A stretch of 64,000 bases of DNA from Streptomyces violaceusniger. GTDB taxonomy: Bacteria > Actinomycetota > Actinomycetes > Streptomycetales > Streptomycetaceae. Of the stretch, positions 1 to 9,121 are shown in pieces. The notes under the pieces were generated by a model. The model did no database searches. It saw nothing but the letters and a program-made list of their open reading frames with translations, and was not told the DNA's origin. The stretch covers positions 1,426,001 to 1,490,000 of the forward strand of contig BJHW01000002.1 of NCBI GenBank assembly GCA_005405945.1, read 5' to 3'. A program made the position numbers and the translations under genes. Within the stretch, counting starts at the first letter, position 1. Each line of letters opens with the position of its first letter.

Positions 1-134
1 CCGGTCGGCGGGCCGACGGATCCCGGCGACCGTGGTGAAGACGCCGCCGCTCAGCCGCCGCCCAGCCCCGCAACCGCTCCGTCGGCCCGCCGAAGGGCGC
101 ACCGGCCACATGGGGGACTCGTCCCGCACTCCGC

Positions 135-162
135 GGCCGACCGGGAACACTCCCGGTCGGCC
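135..162. repeat. Perfect 12-bp inverted repeat, 4-nt loop
   Basis: The arms GGCCGACCGGGA and TCCCGGTCGGCC flank the loop ACAC. No T-run follows, so it may be a terminator of an upstream gene lying off the window or an operator/5' UTR hairpin for the small gene beginning at 188. Confidence 0.6.
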
Positions 163-187
163 ACGTCGCCGTGGCAAGGAGGACGCA

Positions 188-538
188 TTGGGCGGGGACG
201 ATCCGCACATCCATGTCGAGTCGAAGGTCGTCCGCGGCGTCGCCGCCGTCCGCGAGATGTTGGCATCCACGTTCGGCCTGGCCGGTGACCTGCCGAGCCT
301 CGTCGACACCGGATGCGGACTGCGGGCGCCGTACGCGATGACCTCGCCGACCCCGGAGAACGTCACCTGCCTCGTCTGCCGTGGGCATGCGCGGCAGGAG
401 CATCTGCGCTTCGCGGACGAGGTCGAACGTCTGGGAGGGATGGCCGGATCGACCATCAGCACGGCCCAGGGGAAGCTGGCCGCCGACAGGCATCGCGAAC
501 TCGCGGAGAGGTTTTCCGGCCCGCGGAGGGCTGAATGA
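188..538 (+). CDS. Small hypothetical protein with a CxxC motif
   Basis: This is a 116-residue protein of unknown function. I chose the TTG at 188 because an AAGGAGG ribosome binding site lies at 176-182. The reading frame runs upstream to 32, but that part is Pro/Arg-rich, crosses the hairpin at 135-162 and looks non-coding. The middle holds a lone Cys followed by VTCLVCRGHAR, a spacing resembling short zinc-ribbon-like modules of small actinobacterial proteins. The C-terminus is helical and charged. No catalytic motif is visible. It stands alone, convergent with the transporter gene that ends at 582. Confidence 0.5.
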   Translation: MGGDDPHIHVESKVVRGVAAVREMLASTFGLAGDLPSLVDTGCGLRAPYAMTSPTPENVTCLVCRGHARQEHLRFADEVERLGGMAGSTISTAQGKLAADRHRELAERFSGPRRAE

Positions 539-581
539 CATCACCGAACGGCGGACGGCCCGCCGTAGCAGCCGGACTCCG

Positions 582-1592
582 CTACGGTGCCGGGTCCGAC
601 TGGGCGACGGTGTGCTCCACCGCTGTGCGCTGCGGCATCGTCACGCCGTCTCGCGGCCGTCGGCGCCGCCCGGAGATGCCCGCCGGGGCGGTGAGGACGG
701 CCAGGCAGGCGAGGACGAGTGCGATACCGACCCAGCCGACGGCGGGGAGGCGTTCGCCGATGACCAGCACGGCGAGGACGGCCGCGACGGCCGGCTCCAG
801 CAGGGAGAGCGTGGTCGCCGTGGAGGCGGGCACGTGCGCCAGCCCCCAGCCGAACAGAACGTAGCCCGCGAACATGGGCACCAGCGCCATGTACGCCCCG
901 ACGGCCACGTTGGACCCGGAGTCGAGGAGCGGGGCCCCGGTGACCAGGAGGACCGGCACCAGGAGCAGCCCGCCCACGCCGAAGACCGCGCCCATCGCCG
1001 CGCGCGAGGTGACCCCCTGGGTGATCAGGCGGTGAGCCGCCCAGGAGTAGAGGGCGTAGGTCGTGGCCGCGATGAGCCCCAGCCCCACGCCCAGCACCGT
1101 GGCGGCCGTGGACACCCGCTCCGCGCCGCCGGGGGCCCCTGCGGCTTGGCCCGCGCACAGCATGAGGGTGCCCAACACGCCCAGGGCGGCGCCGAGTTTC
1201 CAGCGGCGTGTCAGCCGGCGCCGGTCCATGACGCGTTCCACCACGGCCGAGGCCAGCGGGGCCATGCCGATGGACACCACGGTGCCCACGGCCACTCCGG
1301 CCAGGTGCATCGAGCTGTAGAACGCCAAGGGGTAGGCCGCCACCGCGACCGAGCCGAGAGTTACGGTGCCACGCCGCGCACGCAGCCGCGGGGCCTGGCG
1401 GGCGATGCGGGGAGCGGCGACCAGGGCCTGGAGCAGCCCGCCGAGGCCCATGGCGACGGCGCCGATGGCGAGGGGACCGACGGCCGGGGCGAAGGTGGCC
1501 GCCGTGCCGGTGGTGCCCCACAGGACGGACGCGGCGAGCACGCACAACGATCCGGCGCCCGCCGAACGGGCGCCGCGTCCCGGGGCCGTCAC
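582..1592 (-). CDS. EamA/DMT-family transporter
   Basis: A 336-residue inner-membrane protein with about ten hydrophobic helices arranged as two EamA repeats (roughly residues 12-145 and 160-300). The first repeat opens with LAASVLWGTTGTAATF, a typical EamA start. The family exports metabolites, amino acids or drugs; the substrate cannot be read from the sequence. The ATG overlaps the stop of the TetR gene by 4 bp, so the two are translationally coupled, and the TetR protein probably controls both through the operator at 2217-2234. Confidence 0.85.
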   Translation of the reverse strand: MTAPGRGARSAGAGSLCVLAASVLWGTTGTAATFAPAVGPLAIGAVAMGLGGLLQALVAAPRIARQAPRLRARRGTVTLGSVAVAAYPLAFYSSMHLAGVAVGTVVSIGMAPLASAVVERVMDRRRLTRRWKLGAALGVLGTLMLCAGQAAGAPGGAERVSTAATVLGVGLGLIAATTYALYSWAAHRLITQGVTSRAAMGAVFGVGGLLLVPVLLVTGAPLLDSGSNVAVGAYMALVPMFAGYVLFGWGLAHVPASTATTLSLLEPAVAAVLAVLVIGERLPAVGWVGIALVLACLAVLTAPAGISGRRRRPRDGVTMPQRTAVEHTVAQSDPAP

Positions 1593-2194
1593 AGCCGGTC
1601 CAGAAGGGCCGCCGCCATCGCGCGGGCGTGCCGCAGACGGCTGTCGTCCCCTTCCAGACCGGCGCGCGCCATCGCGCCCTCCAGCAGGAACGCCAGGTGC
1701 TCCGCCATCGTCCGAGCGTCGTCGGGGCGCTCGGGCAGCAGTTCCTCGAGGTGGCCGGCGATCAGCCGCTCGACCTCCTCCTTGTGGCGGCGTACGACGG
1801 TCCGCCCCTCGTCCCCGGCGGGCAGCTCGGCGGCCGCGTTGAGCAGGCCGCAGCCGCGGAAGCCACGCTCATAGGCGAACGCCGCGTGATCGGCGTAGGC
1901 GTCGAAGACCGCGAGAACGCCGTCGCGGGGACTCTCGGCCCGCTCCAGCCGTGCCCGGTACAGCGCGAGCCACTCCTCGTGGCGGGCGTCGAGATACGCC
2001 CTGACGAGATCGGCCTTGGAGGAGAAGTTGTTGTACAGGCTCATCTTCGCCACGCCCGCTTCGGCGGTGATCGTGTCGATTCCGGTCGCCGTCACGCCGT
2101 CGGCGTAGAAGCGGCGCGCGGCGGCCGCCAGCAGACGCTCCCGCGCCGGCCGCCGCCTCCCGGGCTCGGTCGTCCTCACACCGGTCTCACTCAT
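1589..2194 (-). CDS. TetR/AcrR-family transcriptional regulator
   Basis: A 201-residue one-component repressor. The N-terminal helix-turn-helix covers about residues 17-60, with TAEAGVAKMSLYNNFSSKADL as its core (recognition helix MSLYNNF), followed by an all-helical ligand-binding domain. I prefer the ATG at 2194 because an AGGG element precedes it at the right distance; an in-frame GTG at 2203 is the alternative. It is first in a two-gene unit with the EamA transporter and is preceded by a -10-like TATAGT that abuts a palindrome, which suggests autorepression relieved by a compound the transporter exports. Confidence 0.88.
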   Translation of the reverse strand: MSETGVRTTEPGRRRPARERLLAAAARRFYADGVTATGIDTITAEAGVAKMSLYNNFSSKADLVRAYLDARHEEWLALYRARLERAESPRDGVLAVFDAYADHAAFAYERGFRGCGLLNAAAELPAGDEGRTVVRRHKEEVERLIAGHLEELLPERPDDARTMAEHLAFLLEGAMARAGLEGDDSRLRHARAMAAALLDRL

Positions 2195-2216
2195 CGTATG
2201 CACCCTGACAGATTAG

Positions 2217-2234
2217 GTAGGTAGGTCTACCTAC
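2217..2234. promoter_or_regulatory. Probable TetR operator
   Basis: Arms GTAGGTAG and CTACCTAC form a perfect 8-bp inverted repeat with a 2-bp centre. The minus-strand hexamer TATAGT (2233-2238) directly abuts it and would serve as -10 for the tetR-eamA unit, so a bound dimer would cover the transcription start. The site also overlaps the stop codon of the upstream MFS gene. Confidence 0.6.
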
Positions 2235-3420
2235 TATAGGGGGCGCCGAGGGTGTCCCGGAAGTGGCGTGGGGGCCGGCAGGTGGCGAACCAGGGCGAGT
2301 GCGGTCAGAAGTGCGACGAGTGCGCACACACCCCACCAGCCGGCCTGGCCCCAGGCGTGCACACCGAGCCAGGAACCCGCGCTGCCACCCAGATACGCGC
2401 AGGTCATATAGGCGGTGTTGAGCCTGCTGCGGGCGTCCGGGCGCAGGGCGTAGACGCGGGCCTGGTTGGCCACCATGCCGGACTGCATCGCCACGTCCAG
2501 CAGCAGTGTGCCGACCGTCAGGGCGACCAGGCCCGGCGTCCCGCCCAGGGCACCCGCGGCGAGGATCGCGGCGGAGAGGAGCACCCCGAGCAGGCAGATG
2601 AGGTTCACCGGATCGGGCCCTCGGCGGTCCACCAGGCGTCCGGCGAGCGGGGTGCACAGCATGGTCGCCCCGCCGACCAGGGCGAGCAGCCCGACGGCCT
2701 GGGCGCCGAGCCCGTAGGCGGGACCGGTGAGGAGCAGCGCCAGGCAGGTCCAGACGGCCGAGAATCCGGCGAAGACGGTCGTCTGGTACCAGCAGGAGCG
2801 GCGCAGCTCCGGCTCGGTGCGCAGCAGGCGCAGCGGTTCGGCCAGGAGCGCGGGGTAGGACTGCCGGGAGGCCGGGGTCGTGGCGGGGACCGCGAACGCC
2901 AGGACGGTGGCGAGCAGCAGCGCCAGGACCGCGGCCACGAGGTAGGGGCCCGCCAGCCCAGCCACTCGCCGAGGGTGCCGCTGAAGGTGCGGGCCAGCAG
3001 CATGCCGCCGGTCGATCCGCTCAGCAGGGTGCCGATCACCGCTCCCCGGCGGTCGGCGGCCACGAGACCGGCCGCCAGCGGGCCGACGATCTGCGCCGCC
3101 ACCGTGGTCAGCCCGACGAGAGCGCTGGCGGCGACGAGGGGCGGCAGGGCAGGCGCGCACCCGGCGGCGAGCAGCGCCAGGCCGGTGAGGCCGAGCAGGA
3201 CGACGAGGAACGTACGGTGCGGAATGCGGTCGCCGAGCGGCACCAGCAGGACGATTCCGGCCGTGTAGCCGACCTGGGTGGCGGTGACCACCACGGTGGC
3301 CGAGTCGGCGGACACCCGCAGCCCGTCGGCCACCAGCGGGCCGATGGACTGCGGGAAGTAGATGTTGCCCACCGCCACCGCACAGGTGATGGCGAGGAGC
3401 AGGACCATACGGCGGCTCAT
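2234..3420 (-). CDS. MFS transporter, frame broken by one missing base
   Basis: A 12-helix major facilitator of about 395 residues of the drug/metabolite exporter type. The N-terminal half, starting MSRRMVLLLAITCAVAVGNI at 3420, and the C-terminal half, from PYLVAAVLALLL on, lie in different frames. One extra C in the run at 2945-2948 (GGGG on the plus strand) joins them as GEWLGWRAPYLVAA and gives a full-length protein. An ATG 30 bp upstream at 3450 is possible. It is divergent from the ArsR-type regulator at 3595, the usual arrangement for a regulator and its exporter. The break is probably a sequencing error, but a real frameshift cannot be excluded. Confidence 0.75.
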
Positions 3421-3452
3421 CCGGCCGTGGTCCGCACACGCAGCAGCCACAG

Positions 3453-3501
3453 ACGCAGTGGCCGCGCACGCGGAGTCGGCACACGCAGTGGCCGCGCACG
3501 C
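3453..3501. repeat. 19-bp direct repeat upstream of the MFS gene
   Basis: ACGCAGTGGCCGCGCACGC occurs at 3453-3471 and again at 3483-3501, a 30-bp period, within the region between the divergent MFS and ArsR-type genes. Three turns of helix separate the copies, which would suit a regulator binding one face of the DNA. It could equally be a neutral duplication. Confidence 0.5.
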
Positions 3502-3594
3502 AGGGGTGTCTCACGGAATGTGTCGTGGGATGTGTCATGGGTCGAAGTCCATGCCACCGGAGCTCCGCCGCCAATCGATGTAGCGTATGGCTTA

Positions 3595-4587
3595 ATGATC
3601 AGCTTTGTGCTCGATGTCGAGGACCTGGCGGACACGCGGTTCGCCGTATCGCCCTTGAACGAGACGGTGTTCAGCCTGCGGGTGCTGCATGACCCGACCC
3701 TGTCCGCGGTGCATCTGCCGTGGCGCAGAGCCGTACTCGGCGGACTCGGCGACTTGGACACCGGCCTCCTGATGTCCCTGGTGGCGCGGCGACGCACCCT
3801 TCCGGACTTCCTGACTCCACGGCCCGCCGGCTTCGCCCCGGCCTTCGAGGACGAGCTCGCCGTCGTCCGTCGGACCCCTCCCGGCCTGGTCCGCCGCGAT
3901 CTGCTGGCCACGCACGCGCCGGACCCGCTGCCCTGGGCGCTGCGCGATGCCACCGCGGTCGACGACGCGACCGTCGCCGGGCTCCGTGACACCATCTGCG
4001 CCCTGCTACGGCAGTACTGGGAGATCGCCGTCAAGCCGATGTGGCCGCGGATGCGACTCGTCGTGGAGGCCGACATGACCTACCGCGCGCGGCAACTGGC
4101 CATGGGAGGCGCCCGCTTGCTCTTCGCCGATATGCATCCCCATCTGCGCTGGGACAACGGGGTGCTGCACATCGCCAAGATGATCAGCCGGCACCGCGTC
4201 GCGGCGTCCGGCCGAGGACTGCTCCTCCTGCCCTCCGTCTTCGCACACAAGCCCGCGCCCCCGGTGAGCCCGGAGGAACCTCCGTCGCTGGTCTACCCCA
4301 GCCGCGGCGTCGCGACGCTATGGGCCTCGGCGCCCCCTCACGACGCGGCCGCTCTGGTGTCGCTCATCGGCGCGCCCCGGGCGAGGCTCCTCGGCCTCCT
4401 CGAGGAGCCCCTGCCCACCGTCGAGCTCGCCCGCCGCCTCAGGGTGACTCCGAGCGCCGTGTCCCAGCACCTGCGCGTCCTGCACGCCACGGGGCTGGTC
4501 ACCCGGGCGCGCCACGGACGGCAGGTGCTGTACCGGCGAAGTCCCCTCGGCGACCAACTCACGGCCACGGACCGACCGCGCGGGTGA
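3595..4587 (+). CDS. ArsR-type winged-helix regulator with DUF5937-like N-terminus
   Basis: A 330-residue regulator. About the first 250 residues resemble the DUF5937 domain found in streptomycete ArsR-like proteins, and the last 75 are a winged helix with LARRLRVTPSAVSQHLRVLH as the DNA-binding core and the wing RHGRQVLYRRS. The frame is open far upstream, but I start at the ATG at 3595 (MISFVLDVEDLADTRFAVSP), which matches the usual family beginning; upstream residues are low-complexity. Its divergence from the MFS gene suggests it controls that exporter. It is convergent with the P450 gene, with only 4 bp between stops. Confidence 0.82.
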   Translation: MISFVLDVEDLADTRFAVSPLNETVFSLRVLHDPTLSAVHLPWRRAVLGGLGDLDTGLLMSLVARRRTLPDFLTPRPAGFAPAFEDELAVVRRTPPGLVRRDLLATHAPDPLPWALRDATAVDDATVAGLRDTICALLRQYWEIAVKPMWPRMRLVVEADMTYRARQLAMGGARLLFADMHPHLRWDNGVLHIAKMISRHRVAASGRGLLLLPSVFAHKPAPPVSPEEPPSLVYPSRGVATLWASAPPHDAAALVSLIGAPRARLLGLLEEPLPTVELARRLRVTPSAVSQHLRVLHATGLVTRARHGRQVLYRRSPLGDQLTATDRPRG

Positions 4588-4591
4588 TGGC

Positions 4592-5985
4592 CTATTCGGA
4601 CGGGGCCGGGTGCACGGGGCACCTCGGCTCCTCGCTCAACGGCGCCCGGTTCAGGGGCCGTTCGCGGGCCACGGCGACGGCGCGCCTTCCCGGGACCAGG
4701 GTGACGTGCCACATGCGCTGGGCCTCCGGCGCGGGGTCGGCCGCGGTCAACTCCACCCTCCCCAGCACCTCACGGATGATCACCTTCATTTCCATCATGG
4801 CGAGCTGCGCACCGACGCAGTAGCGCCGGCCGCCGCCGAACGGCAGGAACGACTTCTGTGCCGCTTGGGCGCCCTCGCCGAGGAACCGCTCCGGCCGGAA
4901 CTCCTCGGGGTCCGGATACGCCTCGCTGTCCTGGTGGATGAGCGAGAACATCGGGATGGCCACCCATCCGGCCGGGATCTCGTATGCGCCGAGCCGCAGC
5001 GGCTTGTCCAGCAGCCGCCCCGAGCCGGTGATCACCGGGCGCAGCCGCAGCACCTCCTTGACGACCGCTTCGAGGTAGCTGTCGTCCTCGCCCCGCTCCA
5101 ACTCCTCCCGCAGCCGCCGCAGTACGCCGGGGAGCGCATCAACCGTTCGAAGGCCCAGGAGAGGCCGGTCGCCGTGGTCTCGAGTCCGGCCTCCAGCAGG
5201 GTGAGCAGCTCATCGCGGATCTCCTGGTCGCTCATCGACCGGCCCTGGTCGTCCCGCGCCTGCAGCAACCGCCCCAGCACATCGGTGGCGCCGCTGTCCT
5301 CCTCGTCCCTGCGCCGCGCGATCTCGGCGAAGAGGATCTCGTCCACCGCCGCGCTGGCCCTCATGGTGCGGGTCGTCGGCAGGACCGGTATGCGCATCGC
5401 CAGTGGGGACTTCTCCGCCCATGCCCGCAGTCGCGCGGGCATCAGGAACAGCAGTGGGGAGCCACTGGCCTTGGACAGGGTGAGGAGTAACGCCCGCAGC
5501 CGGGCCAGCTGGGTGACGTCGCGGATCCCGAAGACCAGCCGCAGGGTGATCTCCAGCGTGATGGCCTGCATGTGCTCCTGGAGCGCGAACGGCCTGCCGA
5601 GCGGCCACGTCCGGATGTCCTCCGCGGCGATCTCGGCGATGAGCTCCGGGTAGCTCGCGATGGACCGGCCGTGCAGGGCCGGGCTGAGCAGTTTGCGGTG
5701 CCGCCACCACGGCTCGCCGTCGTTCGTGAACAGCGAATAGTCGCCGAGCCAGGGCACGTATCCGGCGCGCAGCGCCCCGGCCCGGTTGCCGTCGCCGTCC
5801 GTGCTGTAGATCTCCGCGGCGAGTTCCGCGGTGGACACCACCACCTGGGGCGGGAAGCCGATCAGCTTCATGCGGAACACCGGACCGTAGCGCCGCCGAA
5901 GTGCCGCGAAGTAGTGGACCGGGTCGCGCATGCGCACGGTCTGCAGAAGGGCGGGCTGCCGGGAGCCGGGAGGAAGGAGGGACAT
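4592..5985 (-). CDS. Cytochrome P450, frame broken by one missing base
   Basis: A haem monooxygenase of about 464 residues. Visible hallmarks are the I-helix AGLETT (about residue 255), the ExxR motif EVLR (311-314), FRPERF in the meander, and the haem loop FGGGRRYCVGAQLA with the axial Cys near 390. The part before and the part after about position 5125 lie in different frames; one added base gives SPAVLRRLREELERGED and a normal-length enzyme. A GGAG ribosome binding site precedes the ATG at 5985. It is divergent from the biosynthetic series starting at 6374 and probably oxidises that product, which is inference from position. Confidence 0.85.
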
Positions 5986-6373
5986 CGGTTTTCTCCAGTT
6001 CTCCAGCGTCCGCTCAGTTCTCCGGCGGCTACGCGGTAGTGGCCACTAGTGGCCATTGTGCGGCCCACCAGGGATTCGCCACCGGCCGGGGAGAACAAAG
6101 GGCGTGGGGGCAGGAAACGGGGCGGGAACAATGGCAGGATCCTAGCGTTACCAGCTCACTACTACCCCCGGCGAACGCCGAGTGCCAGGGGTAACCGGTC
6201 GTCAATCACTAGGGAAAGCTGTAGCAACCAGCCAAAGTGTCGGGATGTCATGAAGTGGCCTTGTAAAAGAGAGGGGAAGTATCGCAATCGCCAGATCCGT
6301 GGGGTACGGTGAAACTTCCTCGTGATCAAGCGGGGTGTGTTTCGCGACGCGTGCCCGGAGGCCAAGGAAACAG
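5986..6373. promoter_or_regulatory. 388-bp divergent control region, P450 versus biosynthetic series
   Basis: No gene is evident here. The segment is clearly richer in A and T than its surroundings between about 6170 and 6330, as expected for promoters. It holds the 16-bp palindrome at 6040-6055 and a small CGGCG-AA-CGCCG hairpin near 6168-6179. I cannot assign -35/-10 boxes with confidence. Confidence 0.5.
6040..6055. promoter_or_regulatory. 16-bp perfect palindrome, candidate operator
   Basis: TGGCCACTAGTGGCCA is its own reverse complement and lies 55 bp upstream of the P450 start. TAGTGGCCA also reads as two head-to-tail copies 10 bp apart (from 6038 and 6048), one helical turn. A dimeric repressor site is plausible; the protein that would bind it is unknown. 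Confidence 0.5.
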
Positions 6374-9121
6374 ATGCGAGCCATAGTCGACGACAGCCTC
6401 CCAGGTGAGGCCGCGAAGCTGGCGGGCGGGAAGGGGAAGAATCTCCATGAGCTCTCCAGGAACGGGCTCGCCGTCCCCCGGTGGGCTGTCGTCGGGATCG
6501 ATGTGTTCCAGGAATTCATCGCCGCACTCGACGAGGCGGGACGCATCGGGGATCTGCTCGCCGAGGTCACCCAGGACAATGTGAACCGAATCTCCCGGCA
6601 GCTGGCCGAAATCATCGAGTCGGGGGAGTTGAGCGACGACGCGGCGTCGGTCATCGAAGAAGCGTATGCGCATGTGGGGCGCCCCCGGGTCGCGGTGCGC
6701 TCTTCCGGCGTCGAGGAGGACGGCGCGGAGCTCTCCTTCGCCGGACAGTTCGCCACCTACCTCAATGTGTCCGGACTCCCCGAAGTGATGGCACACGTCA
6801 AGAAGTGCTGGGCCTCGGCGTTCTCCGAGCGATCGCTGCACTACCGGCTGCGCCACGGGCTGCCGCCGCGCGACGCGGGCATCGCCGTCGTGGTGCAGGA
6901 CATGGTGGATGCCGAGCGCAGCGGCGTCATGTTCACCGCCAACCCGGTGACCGGCAATCGGCGGCAGTATGTGATCAGTTCCGTGTACGGACTGGGCGAG
7001 GGCCTGGTCTCGGGCGCGGTGGACGCCGACACCGTCGTCCTCGACGGCGCCACGGGCGCGGTGGACGACACCGTGCTCGGCGACAAGCAGGAGCGATACC
7101 ACCCGGATCCGGCTGGTTCCGGATATCTGATCGCCGAAGTGGAGCGGGCCGACCGGGAGAAGCTGTCGCTTGAGCCGAAGGACATAGCGCGGCTGCACGA
7201 GGCCGGGGCACGCATCGCGACGGTCTTCGACACGCCACAGGACATCGAGTGGGCGCTCGCGGACGACGCGCTGTGGATTTTACAGGCCCGCAACATCACC
7301 GCGCTGCCGGATGTGATCCGGCCATCGGAGGATGAGTCAGGGCCGAGTGAAGGCGAACTCCGGATCTGGGACAACGCCAACATCATCGAGAGCTTCTCCG
7401 GAATCGTTTCACCGCTGACCTACAGCTTCGCGGCCAATGTCTACGGCAGGGTCTACGAATACTACGCCCGAGGGCTCCGGGTCCCGCCTGCCGCGCTGCG
7501 CGAGATCGAGGAATGGGCCCCTCATATGCTCGGCTATTTCCATGGCCGGGTGTACTACAACCTGCTCCACTGGTACCGGATGGTACGGATCGCGCCACTG
7601 TACAAACTCAACAGGAAAGTACTTGAGGTCGCGATCGGCGTCGAGGAGCCACTTGACGACGAAATGGCCGAGACCATCTACCCGTACACCTTCTCTTCTT
7701 CCTTGCGCGGCCGGCTGTCCCGCGCGAGGACGGTGGCCGCTTTCGTACGCCGCTTCCTCACCATGAACCGCTCTGTCGAACGTTTCATGGCCTACTTCTA
7801 CGAGGCGTACGAGGAGTTCGACAACGTCGACTACGACGCGATGGAGGGCCAGGACGTCTACCGGCGATTCCGCGCCCTGGAGAAGGACCTGCTGGAGAAG
7901 TGGGGTCCGATGCAGACCCTGGACGCGGCGATTCTCTGGTCCATCGGCGCACTCGCCCTGCTGAACAGACGCTGGCTGCCCGACGCCCCCGAATGGCTCA
8001 CCTGGAGCGCCGCCAGCCCCGGCTCCCGGGTGGAGTCCATCGAACCCGCCCGCGCGCTGTCGGCCCTCGCCGCCACCGTCCGTGACGACGCCGAGCTGAG
8101 CCGACTCATCCAGGAAACCCCGGCCGCGGACACCCATCAGGCGCTGCGCGACGGCGGCCACACCGCGTTCCTCGCCTCGGTGGACGAGTACGTCGCCGCG
8201 TACGGCTACCGCAGCCTCGACGAGCTCAAGCTCGAAGTGCCCGATCTGCGGGAGGACCCGTCGAGCCTGTTCGCCATGGTGGGTGCCGCGCTGCCCGAGG
8301 TGGACACCCATTCCGGCGAGAAGGCCGACGCCTATCTGGACGAGCACCTGCGCGGGCCGCGCCGGGTGCTCTACGACGTCGTCCGCCGCAAGGCACAAAC
8401 CTCCCTCTACAACCGGGAACGGCTGAGATTCTGCCGCACCCGCGCGTTCGGCTCGGCGAAGCGGATGCTGCGCGCCATGGGCCGCGATCTGGCCAGGATG
8501 CGGGCGATCGACCACTGGAACGATGTCTTCTTCCTGCGCCTGGAGGAGCTTCGGGGCGCCTACGAGGGCACGACGGCGCACACCGATCTGCGCGGCCTCG
8601 TGGAGCTGCGCAAGCGTCAGCAGGCCGAGGACGAGCAGCTGTCCGCGCCGTCCCGGTTCACCACCCGTGGCGCCGCCTACTGGCGGGGCAACCTGGAGCG
8701 GGCCGGCTTTGTGAAGGGCGGCGTGGCGCGCACCGGCGTCCGGGAGTTGCGCGGCACCCCGTCCTGCCCTGGTGTGGTGGAGGCCCGCGCCGTCGTCACG
8801 GACACCCCGGTGGACGTGGACGGCGGTGTCCTGGTGACCTATCGCACGGATCCGGGCTGGGTCGCCGCGCTGCCCTCCGCCTCGGCACTCGTCATCGAGC
8901 GGGGCAGCCCGCTGACGCATGTGGCGATCGTCGCCCGTGAGCTCGGCATTCCCACCGTCGTCCAGGTCAAGGGCGCGGTCACGGAGATGGAGACCGGTAT
9001 GCGGCTGAGGGTGGACGGAGGCACGGGGGCGATCACGTTCCTGGACGACGGCACCCCGGCAGAGACCGGCACCGGCACCGGGGCCGGGACAGGGCACACG
9101 AAGGACGCGACGAGTGAGTGA
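6374..9121 (+). CDS. PEP-synthase/rifampin-phosphotransferase-like dikinase
   Basis: A 915-residue protein with the layout of PEP synthase and antibiotic dikinases. The N-terminal ATP-grasp region shows GGKGKNLHEL, RSSGVEEDGAELSFAGQF, SGVMFTANPVTGN and DIEWAL; a large helical middle domain follows; the C-terminal swivelling domain carries GSPLTHVAIVARELGIPTV with the phospho-carrier His near 849. The family splits ATP to AMP and two phosphates, moving one to pyruvate or a drug hydroxyl through that His. The length and divergent middle fit a specialised phosphotransferase better than housekeeping PEP synthase. AAGGAAA precedes the ATG at 6374. It overlaps the next gene by 8 bp and heads the series. 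Confidence 0.85.
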   Translation: MRAIVDDSLPGEAAKLAGGKGKNLHELSRNGLAVPRWAVVGIDVFQEFIAALDEAGRIGDLLAEVTQDNVNRISRQLAEIIESGELSDDAASVIEEAYAHVGRPRVAVRSSGVEEDGAELSFAGQFATYLNVSGLPEVMAHVKKCWASAFSERSLHYRLRHGLPPRDAGIAVVVQDMVDAERSGVMFTANPVTGNRRQYVISSVYGLGEGLVSGAVDADTVVLDGATGAVDDTVLGDKQERYHPDPAGSGYLIAEVERADREKLSLEPKDIARLHEAGARIATVFDTPQDIEWALADDALWILQARNITALPDVIRPSEDESGPSEGELRIWDNANIIESFSGIVSPLTYSFAANVYGRVYEYYARGLRVPPAALREIEEWAPHMLGYFHGRVYYNLLHWYRMVRIAPLYKLNRKVLEVAIGVEEPLDDEMAETIYPYTFSSSLRGRLSRARTVAAFVRRFLTMNRSVERFMAYFYEAYEEFDNVDYDAMEGQDVYRRFRALEKDLLEKWGPMQTLDAAILWSIGALALLNRRWLPDAPEWLTWSAASPGSRVESIEPARALSALAATVRDDAELSRLIQETPAADTHQALRDGGHTAFLASVDEYVAAYGYRSLDELKLEVPDLREDPSSLFAMVGAALPEVDTHSGEKADAYLDEHLRGPRRVLYDVVRRKAQTSLYNRERLRFCRTRAFGSAKRMLRAMGRDLARMRAIDHWNDVFFLRLEELRGAYEGTTAHTDLRGLVELRKRQQAEDEQLSAPSRFTTRGAAYWRGNLERAGFVKGGVARTGVRELRGTPSCPGVVEARAVVTDTPVDVDGGVLVTYRTDPGWVAALPSASALVIERGSPLTHVAIVARELGIPTVVQVKGAVTEMETGMRLRVDGGTGAITFLDDGTPAETGTGTGAGTGHTKDATSE

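Noticed and set aside
3217..3594. 126-residue N-terminal extension of the ArsR-type regulator
   Set aside because: Antisense to the MFS gene and the repeat region; the family begins at the ATG at 3595.
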